From Neoceratodus forsteri (Eukaryota; Chordata; Ceratodontiformes; Ceratodontidae): a DNA stretch of 64,000 bases. The notes beneath the pieces are model-generated. The model was not told where the DNA came from, made no database searches, and saw only the letters and a list, made by a program, of their open reading frames with translations. This document shows, piece by piece, positions 32,966 through 44,094 of this stretch. The stretch lies in assembly GCA_016271365.2 (NCBI GenBank), contig CM057453.1:1075903001-1075967000 (forward strand), written 5' to 3'. How positions within the stretch are numbered: position 1 is the first letter of the stretch; each line of letters starts with the position of its first letter. The position numbers and the translations under genes are program-made.

Positions 32966-33346
32966 ACCCTCATCCCGAGCTCACGCTGTATTGGTCTTCA
33001 CTCCCTCAAATCTTTTAGGCCATGAGGACTTCTTTGCTGACCCTTCTTACACGGGTCAATCGGACTATCTTATGTCCGTTTTTAATGTTAGGTTTACTCT
33101 TTCGTTAGTTCGCTGCACCTCCTTGGTAAAAGGTACTGGGCGGTTGGAGGGTCATAACTGAGATGGTCATTACCGCTCGAGCCGCTGCTTTCATGTTGTG
33201 ATGCTCATGGCGCCGTCTCTTCGTCGACCCTCCAGCAAAAGTTTGCTCCCGATGGGTCTTAGTGCCTCCGGCGCTAGTCCCACTAGTGTGAATGAGTGGT
33301 GGAGACTCGTCCAGAAGATCAAAATTACGGTAGAGTCGTAATTTTC

Positions 33347-34180
33347 CTTTCTGGGTGGAGGGACCTGTACGAGTTCAGGCCATGCCATTTGGCCTGTCGT
33401 CCAGCCCCAGAGTCTTCACCAAAGCATAGCAGTGGTGGCAGCAGAGTATACCCCTACCTGGACAACTGGCTAATTGTGGGTCCCTCCAGGCAGGAGGTGG
33501 GCGATCCTGAGACCTGGGCCTCCTGGTCAACAAGGCCAAGTCGAACTCGTACCATTGCAGGTGATCCACTTCAACAGGGCAGAGCTCAACTCTTGCAGAG
33601 CCAGGGCTCAGCTCCCAGTGGACAGGGCAGAGGCTGTCTCCTCCTTTGCTCGATCATTTCAGGTTGGGCAGTTGCGTCCTGCTGGGGACTTCCTGTGTCT
33701 CCTGGTGTACGTGGCAGCTTGCACCAGCGTGGTCCATTGGGCTTGCTGAAGAATGTGCTCTCACTATGGGAGTTGGCCTGCCAATGGTCTCTGCACAAGG
33801 GCACTTCGACCAGCTGGTCACTGTGACCCAGCTGATGTGGAATGCCCTCCAGTGCTGGTTGGTTCTGGAACATCTCGGAAAGTATCCCATTTGTCCACCC
33901 AGAGCCGGCTATCATCCTGATGACTGATGCCTCCCTCATGGGCTGGGATGCCCACATGGGGGAACACAGAGTCCATGGGCTCGGACCCCAAAGAGTCTCA
34001 CTGCCACATCAACCTGCTGGAGGTCTGAGCAGTTCAGCTGGTGCTGACTGCTTTTGCTCCACACATCTGGGGTCAGGTCATTTAGGTCCAGACAGACAAC
34101 ACCACAACCATGTACTACCTCAACAAGTTCAGGCTTGGGTCCCCAACCGACATCAGCCGCCACAGTTGTCTGGAAGCCAG
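33347..34180 (+). pseudogene. DIRS-D RT and RNase H, part after the DIRS-B insertion
   Basis: The RT resumes at the breakpoint (GGGTGGAGGGACCTGTACGAG). A catalytic-type YPYLDNWLIVGPS box follows near 33455-33485. The thumb contains QVIHFNRAELNSCRARAQLP. RNase H has MTDASLMGWDAHMGEH at 33920, CHINLLEV and VQTDNTTTMYYLNKF near 34090-34130. Then the reading changes abruptly into gag-type sequence. Confidence 0.8.
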
Positions 34181-35935
34181 GACATTGGCAATTCTTGCTC
34201 GGTCCTTGGCAGCTGTGGTTGCAACCTTTATGACAGATACCCAGCACAAGCTGGTGTATGTCCCCTTCTTGGGCTCTGACTTGTTCGGTATGTGGTTCAG
34301 GGGCACTCTCACCTGCATTGAAAAGTCCTGTGCCACCTTGGACTCGGTGACTTTTGCCCAGAGGGATCTCAAGGGTTCTAAACAGCAGAAGAAGATGCCC
34401 TTTCAGCCCCTCTCTACCCCTGTGGCCAAACTGGCCCAGCCTCAGGCTGGACAACAGGCTCAGACTTGACATCCCCAACCAACATCAGTCACCACGGTCG
34501 TCTGGAAGCCAGGAGGTCAGGTTCGGTGACTCCTCAGCCAGTCCTTCCCTGCCTCCTAGTCTGCCCAGTGACAGAATGAGGGGTTGCCTCCCCATGCCTT
34601 TCCTGTCCCCCGGGTCCTCCCACAGGGACCGGCTCCGCCACTTCCTTTCCACCTGGTCCACTGTCACCATCGACAGGCGGGTCCTTGAAGTGGTCGGTCA
34701 GGGTCTGCCCTTAGAGTTAGAGCTTACCTGCCTTGTCAAGCCCGTGCCCCACAGGAGGACATAGTGTCCATTGGCAACCTGTCGGCTGCTTGTACGACAT
34801 CGCAGAGCTCCTCTGCAAGGAGGTCATGGCTCCTGTTTTGGACCCTCTGGAACAACCAGGGTTTGTCTCCAGTTACTTCCTGGTGCCAAAACGGATGGGG
34901 GCTGGCACCCCATCTTAGATCTGCATGACCTGAACAAGTTTCTCAGGCTGCACACCTTCAGGATGGTCACTCTATCTCAGATCATACCACCTCTGGAGCA
35001 GGACATGTGGTTTTGCTCTCTGGATCTTTAGGATGCCTTCTTCCATGTCCCAATCCATCAGTCCCCTGCCGGTTCCTCTGGTTCTGAGCAGAGAGGATCC
35101 TCTACGAGTTCCAGGCCATGCCATTCAGCCTGTTCTTGGCCTCCAGGGTCTTAACAAAATGCACAGCAGTGGTGGCAGATTGCCTGAGGTGCTGAGGAGT
35201 CGGGCATACCCTACCTGGACGACTGGCTGTGCGGTACCTCCAGATAGGAGGTGGAGAGGTCCAGAGATCTGGCCCTCAGACCTGCATCTCTCTTGGTCTC
35301 CTGGTCAACGAGGCCAAGTTGGAACTTACGCCCTCGCAGGTGATTCACTTCATCGAGGCAGAGCTCACCTCTTGTAGAGCCAGGGCTCGGCTCCTGGCAG
35401 ACAGGGCAGAGGCTCTCTCTCCTTTGCCTGATCATTTTGGGTTGGGCAGTTGTGCCCTGCTTGGGACTTTCTGCTCCTCCTGGGATACATGGCAGGTTGC
35501 ACTAGTGTGGTCTGTTGAGTTTGCTGGAGAATGCACTCTCTACAATGGAGCTGGCCTGCCAATATTCTTAGCGCAGGGCCACTTCGACCAGCCAGTCACT
35601 GTGACCCAGCTGATGAGGGACTCGCTCCAGTGCGGTTAGTCCTGGAACATCTGCAGGAAGGTATCCCGTTTGTCCGCCCAGAGCCAACAGTCATCCTGAC
35701 TGCTGATGCCTCCCTCCTTATGGGCTGGGATGCCTCTTGGGGAACACAGAGTCCACGGGCTCTGGACCCCGAGGAGTCCTGGTGCCACATCAACCTGCTG
35801 GCGCTCCATTCATTTTCCACTACCACATCTACCTTGAGTTATGCCGGATGCGGTTTTGGGCCTCAATTCTCCAATCTTTATTCCCAAATAGAGGGTGTGT
35901 GCCTTGCCCTCCTCCCAAAGAACTGCTAGGAGTCT
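34180..35935 (+). pseudogene. DIRS-D duplicated gag tail, RT and RNase H (second copy)
   Basis: 34185-34460 repeats the end of gag (VVATFMTDTQHKLVYVPFLG, then QRDLKGSKQQKKMPFQPL), as at 26640-26920. RT follows, with DGGWHPILDLHDLNKFLRLH near 34890, FCSLDL near 35015, IPYLDDWL near 35205 and QVIHFIEAELTSCRARARLL near 35340. An RNase H start (TADASLLMGWDASWG, near 35695) comes next. The copy ends before the HTFTKHY-type recombinase, at the ICR near 35940. Gag tail and polymerase have therefore been duplicated in tandem inside the element, and the recombinase is missing. Confidence 0.7.
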
Positions 35936-36250
35936 GCCTGAAATGTGAACAGAACATCATATCCACGTCCCTAGAAAAACAGGTTACTCACCTGTAACAG
36001 TAGTTCTAGGGTGGTATTTGATATTCATCACACTGACACACCCGACCTCCTGACAAGTGTCACACGGATATTGCTTCCAGCGGCAAGATTTGACATCACA
36101 GGGCAGTGCTAGGGGAGTTACCACCTGGATGGGTGAGAGGAATCAGCTTGAAGACATTTTGGTGGAATCTTAAAGGAAAAGGAACACTACCTGAAGTGTG
36201 AATGAACATCATATACCACTCCTAGAACTACTGTTACAGGTGAGTAACCT

Positions 36251-36825
36251 GTTTTACTGTACATCAGACACACCTGGCAGCTTATAGCAAGCGTCTATGG
36301 ATGCAGCTAAGACAGCTCCTAGCTGCCGTGCCTCATTCGAGTTAGTTGGAAAGCCATCTGCTTTTCTGTCAAGGGCCTGGAGTTGGTGAGGCATCATAAA
36401 AATACATCGTATAATGCCAGTGAGGTGGCCTCTCGGCTGGTGGAACCATAGTCTGCATTTGGTGGATGGCATGGCTTTGCTTTGACTGGCACCTGTGGCC
36501 CAGCAAAGGTGCCTAACTCCCAGTTCAAGGCTCACGTCTTCTCCTGTAGGGTCAGATGGGAGCTATTGGGGACACTCTCCTGCTCGTCTGCCTGACTCAT
36601 AATGATCTCTGGTCTCACCAGCCTTGTAAGGAGCCCCTGCCCTTAGGTGTTCTTCTTCACACAGAGGGCTGAGGGTACCTGCTGCCCTCAGGATGAGCAA
36701 GCTCCTCCTCTTTGGGAAACTTGGTACTGGACCTATAAGTATGAATCAGTGGTGAAGATGTGAAAATGATGTACTTAATTGTTGATCTTCCAGAATATCT
36801 TCAGCATTGATTCAGACACCCACCC
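36251..36825 (+). mobile_element. DIRS-E, 3' remnant
   Basis: Sequence after the DIRS-D right terminus. It contains, near 36735-36820, an inverted copy (TATGAATCAGTGGTGAAGATG) and then a direct copy (TTGATCTTCCAGAATATCTTCAGC, shortened here) of the 21796-21840 terminus. That is the expected two-part ICR. A minus-strand open stretch at 36535-36254 has no similarity I recognise. The element's own right terminus is not found, so DIRS-E is truncated at the 3' side and much reduced internally. Confidence 0.5.
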
Positions 36826-37895
36826 ACCCACCTTACCCGACTCAGCTAAGAGCCAGGGCCTCTGGTAGGTCACCCAGTGGACACTGGTAATAGGCCTTCT
36901 GTTGTCTGTTCTGCCATGGTCCTTTGGTGATAGTCCCTGTTGTAACAAAAAAAAAAGAGAGGGTTGGTCACTCATGTGCCACAGTCACACCAAAAAAAAA
37001 ATAATAGGAGAGGGAGGTTCACTTGTGGGGTCCCCTGCCAATCCCCAGAATAAACAAAAATGCATTCTTATATTTTTCCATGGAGTGGGCAGGAGTCCCC
37101 ATTCCTTCATTTTTCTTATTTTTCCCTCCCTGCCCAGAGTACTAGGGTATATCCCTGTTAATTACTACCTGTAACATGTGCCCTGGGCACCAGCCAGTCT
37201 AGCTCTACTGAGTAGATGCTCAGTTAGTGGAAAGGTTTAATGCACTTGATTGGATTAGTATACTAGTCTTAAACTGTGTACATCCCTGTGGCTGCAGGGC
37301 ATGTTCTTTCATGTTGGTATTTTTGGTTGGTATCCTTTGCCACTTCTCTCTGAGCTTTGTGCTTTGCCTGCTCCACCTGGAGCATGCCATAGGAGTTAAG
37401 CACATATTGACTCCATTAAGTTGCTAAGTCCTGCAGCTCCTATTCTCCTTATCCCTATTGTTCTCCCATCTGTCGTAGAAAAAAGACAGTTCTGGGTTTA
37501 CTCTCGAGTTTACTCAAGTTCTGTCTTGTAGCATGGAGTTATTACTGTTTGGGAGTCCAGATGTCATTTTTACATTTTTGCCATCTCATTTGCCAGAGAC
37601 ATTTGATCAGGGCTGCTGCTTTTCTTTTTCTGTATCACTATCCACACTCTGTCTGGCTAGTGGTAAGAGGCTGTGGTTCATTTTAGACCCACTTCGCTTG
37701 TGTCACCTAGTAAGCCCAATGCTTAGTCTCTGAGTTGGTAGTCGAGCTCTAATTGGCTGTTTATTTTATTTCCTATATCCTTTTTCTTGCTCTGTGGGCT
37801 AGAAAGTATCTAGCCCTCTATTTTTCTCCACCTTTTTCTCTCCTAGCGAACAGAACTATGGTGTGAGGGAGCCGATGATAGTTATTGGCAAACAC
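36826..37895. other. unassigned DNA, no gene seen
   Basis: Mixed sequence with a short CCCA repeat at 36821-36832 and two A-runs (36947-36957 and 36992-37001). I see no coding similarity or structured repeat. Confidence 0.5.
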
Positions 37896-38360
37896 GCAGT
37901 ACAATGTCAGGTTTGCATAAGATGTCAGTATCCAATGTTAGCAGTAGGAGACCATCTCGCAGGAGAGGGACTATAACGGGGCCCCGAACAAGAACTCCAC
38001 CATGCAGTGATCGGACCAAGAGACCGGATCAATCCTGAGATCAGTGGCCTCAAACCCCAGTGAGAACACTGAATCCAAGGCGGCCATGGCAGTGGGTTGC
38101 AGAAGCAATGGCTTGTGTAGGGCCAAGTGATGTCATCGTCTGGAGGAAGTCATGACCAAAATGTGAGAGTTCATCATCGATCCAGGCATTGAAGTCACCC
38201 AGAATCAACCATCTGGGCAACAACAACACCCATACTGGTGATGAACCAAGTGCAGGTGATGAAGAGGAAGACTGAAAGGCCATATCTTCAAGCTTTCTGG
38301 CTCTTTTCTTGATGGTCTTTGGGCAAAACCTGCAGGAGCTCACAGTTGGCAAAAATATGG
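37896..38360 (-). pseudogene. LINE AP-type endonuclease fragment
   Basis: On the minus strand, RWLILGDFNAWIDDELSH carries the GDFN catalytic motif, followed by LGPTQAIASATHCHG. Near 38010, ITAWWSSCSGP-type and SDHCMVEFLF blocks follow in a shifted frame (the S-D-H catalytic His). This is the second half of an L2- or CR1-related LINE endonuclease, with no adjoining RT. It differs from the CR1 endonucleases in this window, for example in the DELSHFGHDFL segment. Confidence 0.7.
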
Positions 38361-38469
38361 ATTGGACCAGGCACTTTGCTCATAAATCATGGCCGTCTGC
38401 CCTCGACAGGAGCTGGAAACATTGAGTAGTTTTAAAGCCTGTGGGTCCTGTTCTCCCTTTTTTTAACTT

Positions 38470-39019
38470 TCTATTTTACTCTCCTCCACTCCCCAGCTCC
38501 AGTCTCCTCGGGGCACCTAGAATCATCCCTCTGTGGACCGTCCCCGGTCAACCCTCCTTCGTAATATAGCCATTTTACTTCCAGGCGGGACAGGGGCCTG
38601 ACACCCCAAACTTCTAGTGGTGTCGGAGGGAGGATGCCAGGGGCTGCTTCAACTCGAGGGCAGGCTCCACTGCCCTGTCTCTGCCTGAGCTGGTAGGGCT
38701 TTTCTCCTGTTCTAGGGTGGCTAGCACCCTGGCGTCAAGGCGTTGCCACCGGCGTCTGCCACTGCCGACCCTTCTCTCTACACTTCAGTGCTTGCTATGC
38801 CTCTGGTTTCCACCAGACACCAGCCAAGCGCCGAGCAGGAGCCCCTCCCTCCCAGGAGAGGAGGCTGCCCTCTGGATGCTCGATCCTCTTCCTGCCCTAC
38901 CGACCTCCGACAACCCAGGCTCGTTCCCAAACCCAGGTCGCTGGCATGGCGTGAGTTGTGGCATCCAGCTGCCTCAACCCCTCAGCGCCACTAGGCCAGC
39001 CCTGTTCTCTTTTTAGGCT
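38470..39019. other. GC-rich stretch of uncertain origin
   Basis: C/T-rich sequence directly before a DIRS RT fragment and perhaps a decayed upstream part of the same element. The open stretches at 38717-39016 show no recognisable motif. Confidence 0.35.
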
Positions 39020-39512
39020 GATTTGACATGCCAGTGTGTCAGAAATAGGCTCAGGCTGTGGTGGCAGCACATCTAGGAAGGCATGGGGTCTCATTCTTCC
39101 CCTTCCTTGATGACTGGCTAATCATAAGGAATTCTCTCCAACAAGCCAGAGACTACCTCCGACTCACTCAGAAAACCTTGGAGTCCCTGGGTTCCTTATA
39201 GGCCAACATAAACCCAGACACAGCCAGTGCAATCCCTGGAATTCATAGGTGCAAAGCTGGATACTCTACAGGGGAGAGCTTTCTCCCTCAGGAGAGGTTG
39301 AAAAATCTGCCAAATCTAGCAAACTCCTTGCTTCTAGGCCAGCCCAGGCCAGCAAGATACTTCTTCAGATTACTAGGCCATGTGGCCTCCACCACAGCAG
39401 TGGTTTCCAGGAGCCAGATTTCAAATGAGAAATATGCAGTATCACCTCAGAGCACATTGTTCCCAGAGAAGGGACCCACTTTCAAAGCTGGTACCAATCA
39501 CAAAAACCCTGA
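39020..39512 (+). pseudogene. DIRS-I reverse transcriptase fragment
   Basis: The catalytic-type box FLDDWLIIRNS (39101-39135) is followed by ARDYLRLTQKTLESLGSL. 39298-39546 has LLLGQPRPARYFFRLLGHVA and STTAVVSRSQIS, clearly the same family as the DIRS-A RT (RPARHFLQLLGHMAASTAVV). The fragment ends at 39512, where the DIRS-F terminus (CTTACTTCGAGAAACAGC) begins. Confidence 0.75.
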
Positions 39513-39870
39513 TCTTACTTCGAGAAACAGCTCTTGCAGCAGGTAACACCATTAAGACTGAAGGCGGCGGCGCCAGGACCCCGGAAATGTTCTAGCTAGA
39601 AGTATCCAGCGGAACCGCCCCGATGTCAGCCCCACCCCCAATGTCAGGCATCATATAAAAGGAGCAGTCCCCAGAATCCTCAGATCTTACTTCGAGATGC
39701 AGCTCTTGCAGCAGGTAACACCATTAGGACTGAAGCCGGCAGGCGTCAGGACCCGCAATCTTCTATCTAGCAGTCTTCGGCGGGGACCACCTCCGGCGTC
39801 AGTCCGCCCCGGCGTCAGGCGTAGTACATAAGGAGGTGGTCCTTAGAATCCCCAGTTCTTTCCCGTCGAC
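39513..39870 (+). repeat. two direct copies of a DIRS-F 5' terminal repeat
   Basis: 39513-39682 and 39683-39870 both start CTTACTTCGAGAxxCAGCTC-TTGCAGCAGGTAACACC, continue with a GGCGCCAGGACCC-like block and end near a TATA-like ATATAAAAGGAGC or ACATAAGGAGG. The pair lies head to tail with no spacer. The same terminal motif family (CTTGCAGTAGGTAAT) caps DIRS-C. Confidence 0.7.
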
Positions 39871-40650
39871 TTTTATGTCTCACCCTTGGTCCATTTCTAG
39901 CAGGAACGCCTGGTAAAGTTCTTCCATTTGGAAAAGTTAGTTTTTCTTCAAAGTCTGCCATCTGATGTCCTCTCCAACCTCTGTGAAGGCCATCCAGCCA
40001 GTGTGCTTGTGGGAAGCAAATCCCTTTTAAAGACCGCGTCGGCCCGTCAGTGCCTAGGCTGAATCACGACACGGGCCTGTACCTTCTATCAGAGATTCAA
40101 TAGCGGACCCGGATCCGTGGCCAGAAAGCCCTGCAAGCGTTTCTTCTCGAGGAAAAAGTTAAGGCCATGGATTCAGCCTCCAAGGGGAATCGGCAGAAAG
40201 CCGGAGACACCTCGAAAAGCATAGGGAGAGGGTGAGATCAAAGTTCCTTCTAGGGCCTCCGACTCCGTAGCTCCTGCTCCCGTCCGACCGCTTCCTTCCG
40301 CCCGCTCTCAGCCTCCCCGCTGTGGTGAAGACTTCTTCTGGTTCTTCTTCTCTTCCTCCGGCCAAGACCTCCAGGCCTTCCTCTTCTTCGGCTTCCAAGG
40401 CCTTGCGAGTCAGTGGACCGCCACCACCCCTACAAGTCCGGATCCCGTCACCCGGGACGCCGATGCCAGTCAGTCTCCTTGCCCCCTCCACCCCAGCGGA
40501 AGACCAAAGAGCTGACTTCACTCCAAGAGGGCGTCGGATCAAGCGTCGGCCGCTTCCTGATCCCGACAGCGATGACGCGCCAGATGCCCGTCGCCGGTTA
40601 AGTCACCACCATGGGCGCCGGCCGGGGACCGACGCCTGCTCCTGTAGAGA
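39871..40650 (+). pseudogene. DIRS-F gag-like N-terminal region
   Basis: Follows the terminal repeats. A start-like ATGGATTCAGCCTCCAAG lies at 40165. The GC-rich Ser/Pro/Lys region includes SSSASKALRVSGPPPPLQVR (40390-40430). It resembles the Pro-rich gag start of DIRS-C in composition. It stops near 40650, where recombinase sequence of another DIRS family begins. Confidence 0.5.
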
Positions 40651-40654
40651 GGAG

Positions 40655-41022
40655 TCTTTGAATTCCACCTTAACCAGTCCATTACCCTTCCAGTTTTCTT
40701 TACAGCAAAATTCAGTTCTGGTGAGCTAAAGCTGCACAATACAGATGTTAAAGGTCCCTGGTTTACTACGTGGAACACACCAAGGACCTCAGATCCTCTC
40801 ACTCACAGTTGTTCCTTACTTGTGGTGAGGTGGGTAGAACATGCCAGCTTTGAAGAGAACTGTTGCCTGTTTGATAGTCTCCTGCATCCTATTTTGCTAC
40901 AGTAGAGGCTGGCAAGCATGCCTTAAGGCCTCAGGGCTCACTCTACACAGGGTACCTGTGCCTCAGTGGCAGCTACAAGGATATCCCCATTGGAAATCTG
41001 TAAAGCAGCTGCCTGGAAGTCA
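40655..41022 (+). pseudogene. DIRS-I tyrosine recombinase, C-terminal part before CR1-2
   Basis: EFHLNQSITLPVFFTAKFSS (40655-40715) matches the DIRS-A recombinase (DFHLNQSMSLPVFFTDHSSS). Frame-shifted VEHTKD-type sequence follows. RAHSTQGTCASVAATRIS and PLEICKAAAWKS lie at about 40925-41020; the H-x-x-R motif reads HSTQ, so the Arg is lost. The reading is cut at 41022 by the 3' end of CR1-2 and resumes at 50930. Confidence 0.75.
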
Positions 41023-41391
41023 TAGAAACATAACAAGATAAGTTGACGGCAGATAAGACTGCGTGGTCCATCCAGTCTGCCCATTTGCCTGTTAGTTTAA
41101 TTTTCAAAACCAAGGACCCTAGTTGATTCTTGTTTTATCCTTTTTCGCTGTTGCCATTGTCCCTTTTCTTCTGCCCATGCATTTTGAATTCCTAACCATT
41201 TTTGCCCCCACAACCTCCTTTGGGAAGCTGTTTCAAGCATCCACTACTTTTTCTGTAAAAATACTCTCTCAAATTGCCCTGAGCATACCTCCTCCAGCTT
41301 CATTTTATGCCCCTAGTTTTGTGCATCTTTTTTCTGAAAATGCTGCCCTCTTGCACCTTGTTTATTCCCCTTATGTATTTGAATGTCTCAA

Positions 41392-42600
41392 TCATGTCCC
41401 TTTCTCTCTCCTCTCCTCTAGGGAGTACATATCAAGTTCTCTCAGCCTTTCCTCATAGGGCTTCTCATACAGACCCTGTACTATCTTGGTAGCTGTCCTC
41501 TGGATTGCCTCCAGTTTGTCTATGTCTTTCTGGAGATGTGCTCTCCAGAACTGGACCTGATACTCCAGCTGTGGTCTCACCAGTGATCTGTACAGTGGCA
41601 TAACCACCTCCTTTTCTGCTGGTGATACCTCTCCTATGCACCTTGCATCCCACTGGCTCTCCCTGCAGCCTGTCACATTGTTTGGATACATTTAAGTAAT
41701 CAGATATGATTACCCCCATGTCATGTTATTGCTTGGTGGCTGCTAGTACCGCCCCATCCTCTACCCCCGTTCCTGTGCCCAAAGTGCATGAGTGTACTTT
41801 TTGCATTGAATCCAAGTTACCACGTCTTGACTACTCCTCCAGAGTGCCTAGGTCCTTTCTCATTTTATCCTCCCCTCTGGAGTGTCTACCCTGTTGCAGA
41901 TCTTTGTGTGTCTGCAAACAGGCATACCTTCCCTTTCAGCCCTTTTGCAATGTCACTTACTATATGAAGACATTGAAGAGAACTGGCCCCAATACTGACC
42001 CGTGGCACTCCACTGGTCACCTCCCTCTCTAGAGTGAACACTATTTGCCATCACCTTCTGGGTCCCTGCCTCCCAACTAATTTCTGACCCAATTTGCCAC
42101 CTTGGGGCTGACCCCAGACTGTGTGGCTTATGTATCGACCTTCCATGAGGGACGATGTCGAAGGCCTTGCTGAAATCCAAGTAGGCCACATCCACTGCCC
42201 CTCCTGATCTATCTCCCTGGTGACTCAGTCAAAGAAATCTATTAGATTTGTTTGACAAGACCTTCCTAGTGTGAATCCATGCTGTCTTGGATCCTGTTCT
42301 CTGCTCGATTCAAGGAATAGCATAATCCTTTCTTTAAGAAGTGACTCATTAATTTTTCCCACCACTGAGGTCAGGCTGGCTGGTCTGTAGTTGCCTGGCT
42401 TTTCTCTGCTTCCAGTCTTGTGGAGAGGGACCACATTTGCCATCCTCCAGTCATCAGGGACCTCCCCTGTCTCCAATGATCTGTTGAAGAGGTTGGTTAG
42501 TGGTGGTGCCAGCACTTCTCTAAGCTCCTTTAAAATCCTAGGATGAATCCCATCTGGCCCCATTGCTTTGTCTATTTTCAGTTTCCCGAGTCCTCTAGCA
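41392..42600 (-). pseudogene. CR1-2 reverse transcriptase
   Basis: 42563-42225 reads MGPDGIHPRILKELREVLA, REKPGNYRPASLTSVVGKIN and [20 protein letters not shown]. 42195-41953 starts MDVAYLDFSKAFDIVPHGRS, with the motif A Asp. The catalytic box near 41900 reads FADTQ in place of FADDT. 41691-41392 is the thumb, with MPLYRSLVRPQLEYQVQFWR and RTATKIVQGLYEKPYEER. There are frame changes at 42225, 41953 and 41700. Confidence 0.85.
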
Positions 42601-43049
42601 CTCTCGTCACTGCAAAATACTAGTGTCCACCCCTTCCATTGTGACCTTTGTAGCGAGTTGCAGAATTTTGCCTTCCCTTTTCTGGTGAATACTGAGCAGA
42701 AGTATTCGTTCAGTATTGCTGCTTTTCTGTGTCCTCCTCTGCACCCTCCTCCCTCCTTGTTTATCCTGACAATCCCACTCTTTGTCTTTCTCCTTTCTCC
42801 AATGTATATGAAGAAGGTCCTTTCGCTTTCTTAATAACCTAGGCTATTCTTTCCTCCATTTGCGCTTTGTGCTCCTGACTGCCTTCCTGCTTCCCTCTGC
42901 TTCTGCAGGTACTGCTCTCTGTCTTCCTCCTCCTCCTCGTTTCCTTGTATCTCCTGAAAGCCTTTTATTTATCTCTTACTTTCCTGGCCACCTTTTGATT
43001 ATCTCTTACTTTCCTGGCCACTTCCCTTGAGAACCAAGTGATCGTTTCT

Positions 43050-43796
43050 TTCTCATACTCTTTCTTTGCAGTTTGACACAGATGCTTGTTTCTCTGTTAT
43101 GGCTCCCTTGAGAATAGCCCACTGCTTCTCCATGTCTTTCCCTTCATCCTCTTTTGCCAAGGCTTCCCTAAGACATTCCCCCATTTTGAAAAAGTCGGCC
43201 CGCCTGAAATTTAGGGACCCTTGTTTTGTGTGGTTTGTCTCTTCTACTTGGGTCACCTTAAACCACAACATTTTATGGTCGCTGGACTCTGTGAGGCTGC
43301 CCACTTTAACATCATTGTCCTTGTCCCCATTTGTGAGCACCAGGTCTAATATAGCCCCCTCGCGGGTAAGTTATTCAGAACAAGCTGCCTTAGACATGCT
43401 TCCTGCAGGAGCTGTCAGGATGTTCCTGCTTCTGGCAGTACTTGCAGTCTAGGTGCTCCAATCTATATCTGGTGGATTGAAGTCTACTAGCAGTAGTATT
43501 TTGCCTCTGGCTGCCAATTTGTGTATGGCTTCCACTGGTGTTTCATCTGCCTTCTCTCCCTGTGCTGGAGGTCTGTAGATCACCACTGTGTGAATGGCGT
43601 TTCCATATCCTGTTTCAGGGTGACCCACAGTGTCTCAGCTCTTTCCTGCAACCCCTGAACCTCCATTGCTTTGATTCCCTCCCTCTTACATAGCCACCCC
43701 ACCTCCCTTTCTACCTTCCCCATCCTTCCTGAAAAATTGCACAGCCTGGTATGGCTACATTCTAATCATGGTTCCTTGTGTACCATGCTTCTGTAA
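43050..43796 (-). pseudogene. CR1-2 endonuclease (part) and linker
   Basis: The distal endonuclease is visible as AIHTVVIYRPPAQGEKADET and KILLLVDFNPPDIDWST (about 43590-43450); the G of GDFN is changed. The linker at 43340-43053 reads SDHKMLWFKVTQVEET and NFRRADFFKMGECLREALAK. The upstream edge at 43796 is the breakpoint with DIRS-C. Confidence 0.75.
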
Positions 43797-44094
43797 AGTA
43801 CAGTTACGTAAGAACTTACCGTAACAGCAGATCTTCGAGAGAGGCTCTTGCAGTAGATAATTACATATAGGACTGGCGCCAGCTGGCAGGACTATGAAAA
43901 ATTTCTAGCTAGCAGTCCTGGCGGGGACCGCCTATCGCTGGTGACCGCATGGCCATACGACGTCGGTATAAAGGGCGGTCCTGACTCCCACCTTCCAGTT
44001 CTTTCCTGCCACAGGCCTGGAAGGCCCGGACGAGAGAGAAGTAGATATTTCCCTCAATGGCAAAGGGCTGAAAAGCCTAGGGGATGGAGGCGGG

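Larger units (their letters stand above)
27528..33346 (+). mobile_element. DIRS-B: complete DIRS element nested in the RT of DIRS-D
   Basis: The left terminus (27528-27585, ATCTTCCTGGACATAAG then CCACCACTCATTC) and the right terminus (33285-33346) are matched by a two-part ICR at about 32855-32965. The inverted terminal repeats (27545-27760 against 33130-33320) share CTAGTGGGACTAGCGCC and the CAAACTTTTGCTGGAG block. Between them lie gag, RT, RNase H and tyrosine recombinase in the canonical order. Across the insertion the host RT reads through with no duplicated bases that I can see, as expected for recombinase-mediated insertion. The copy is decayed by stops and frameshifts. Confidence 0.85.
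24487..36250 (+). mobile_element. DIRS-D, split by DIRS-B and partly duplicated
   Basis: The left terminus at 24487 (TTCTAGGGATGTGGATATG) and the right terminus ending near 36250 (CTACTGTTACAGGTGAGTAA) are both predicted by a two-part ICR at about 35940-36030. The first half of the ICR is the complement of the left end and its second half the complement of the right end. The inverted terminal repeat is seen as 24487-24610 against 36110-36216. Gag lies at 24750-27000 and the RT start at 27140-27527. DIRS-B then interrupts, and the RT resumes at 33347. After RT and RNase H, part of gag and then RT-RNase H appear again (34185-35930). No recombinase is recognisable. Confidence 0.75.

Noticed and set aside
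36254..36535. A 93-codon minus-strand open frame after DIRS-D.
   Set aside because: No motif recognised. It lies in a DIRS-E remnant whose genes would be on the plus strand.
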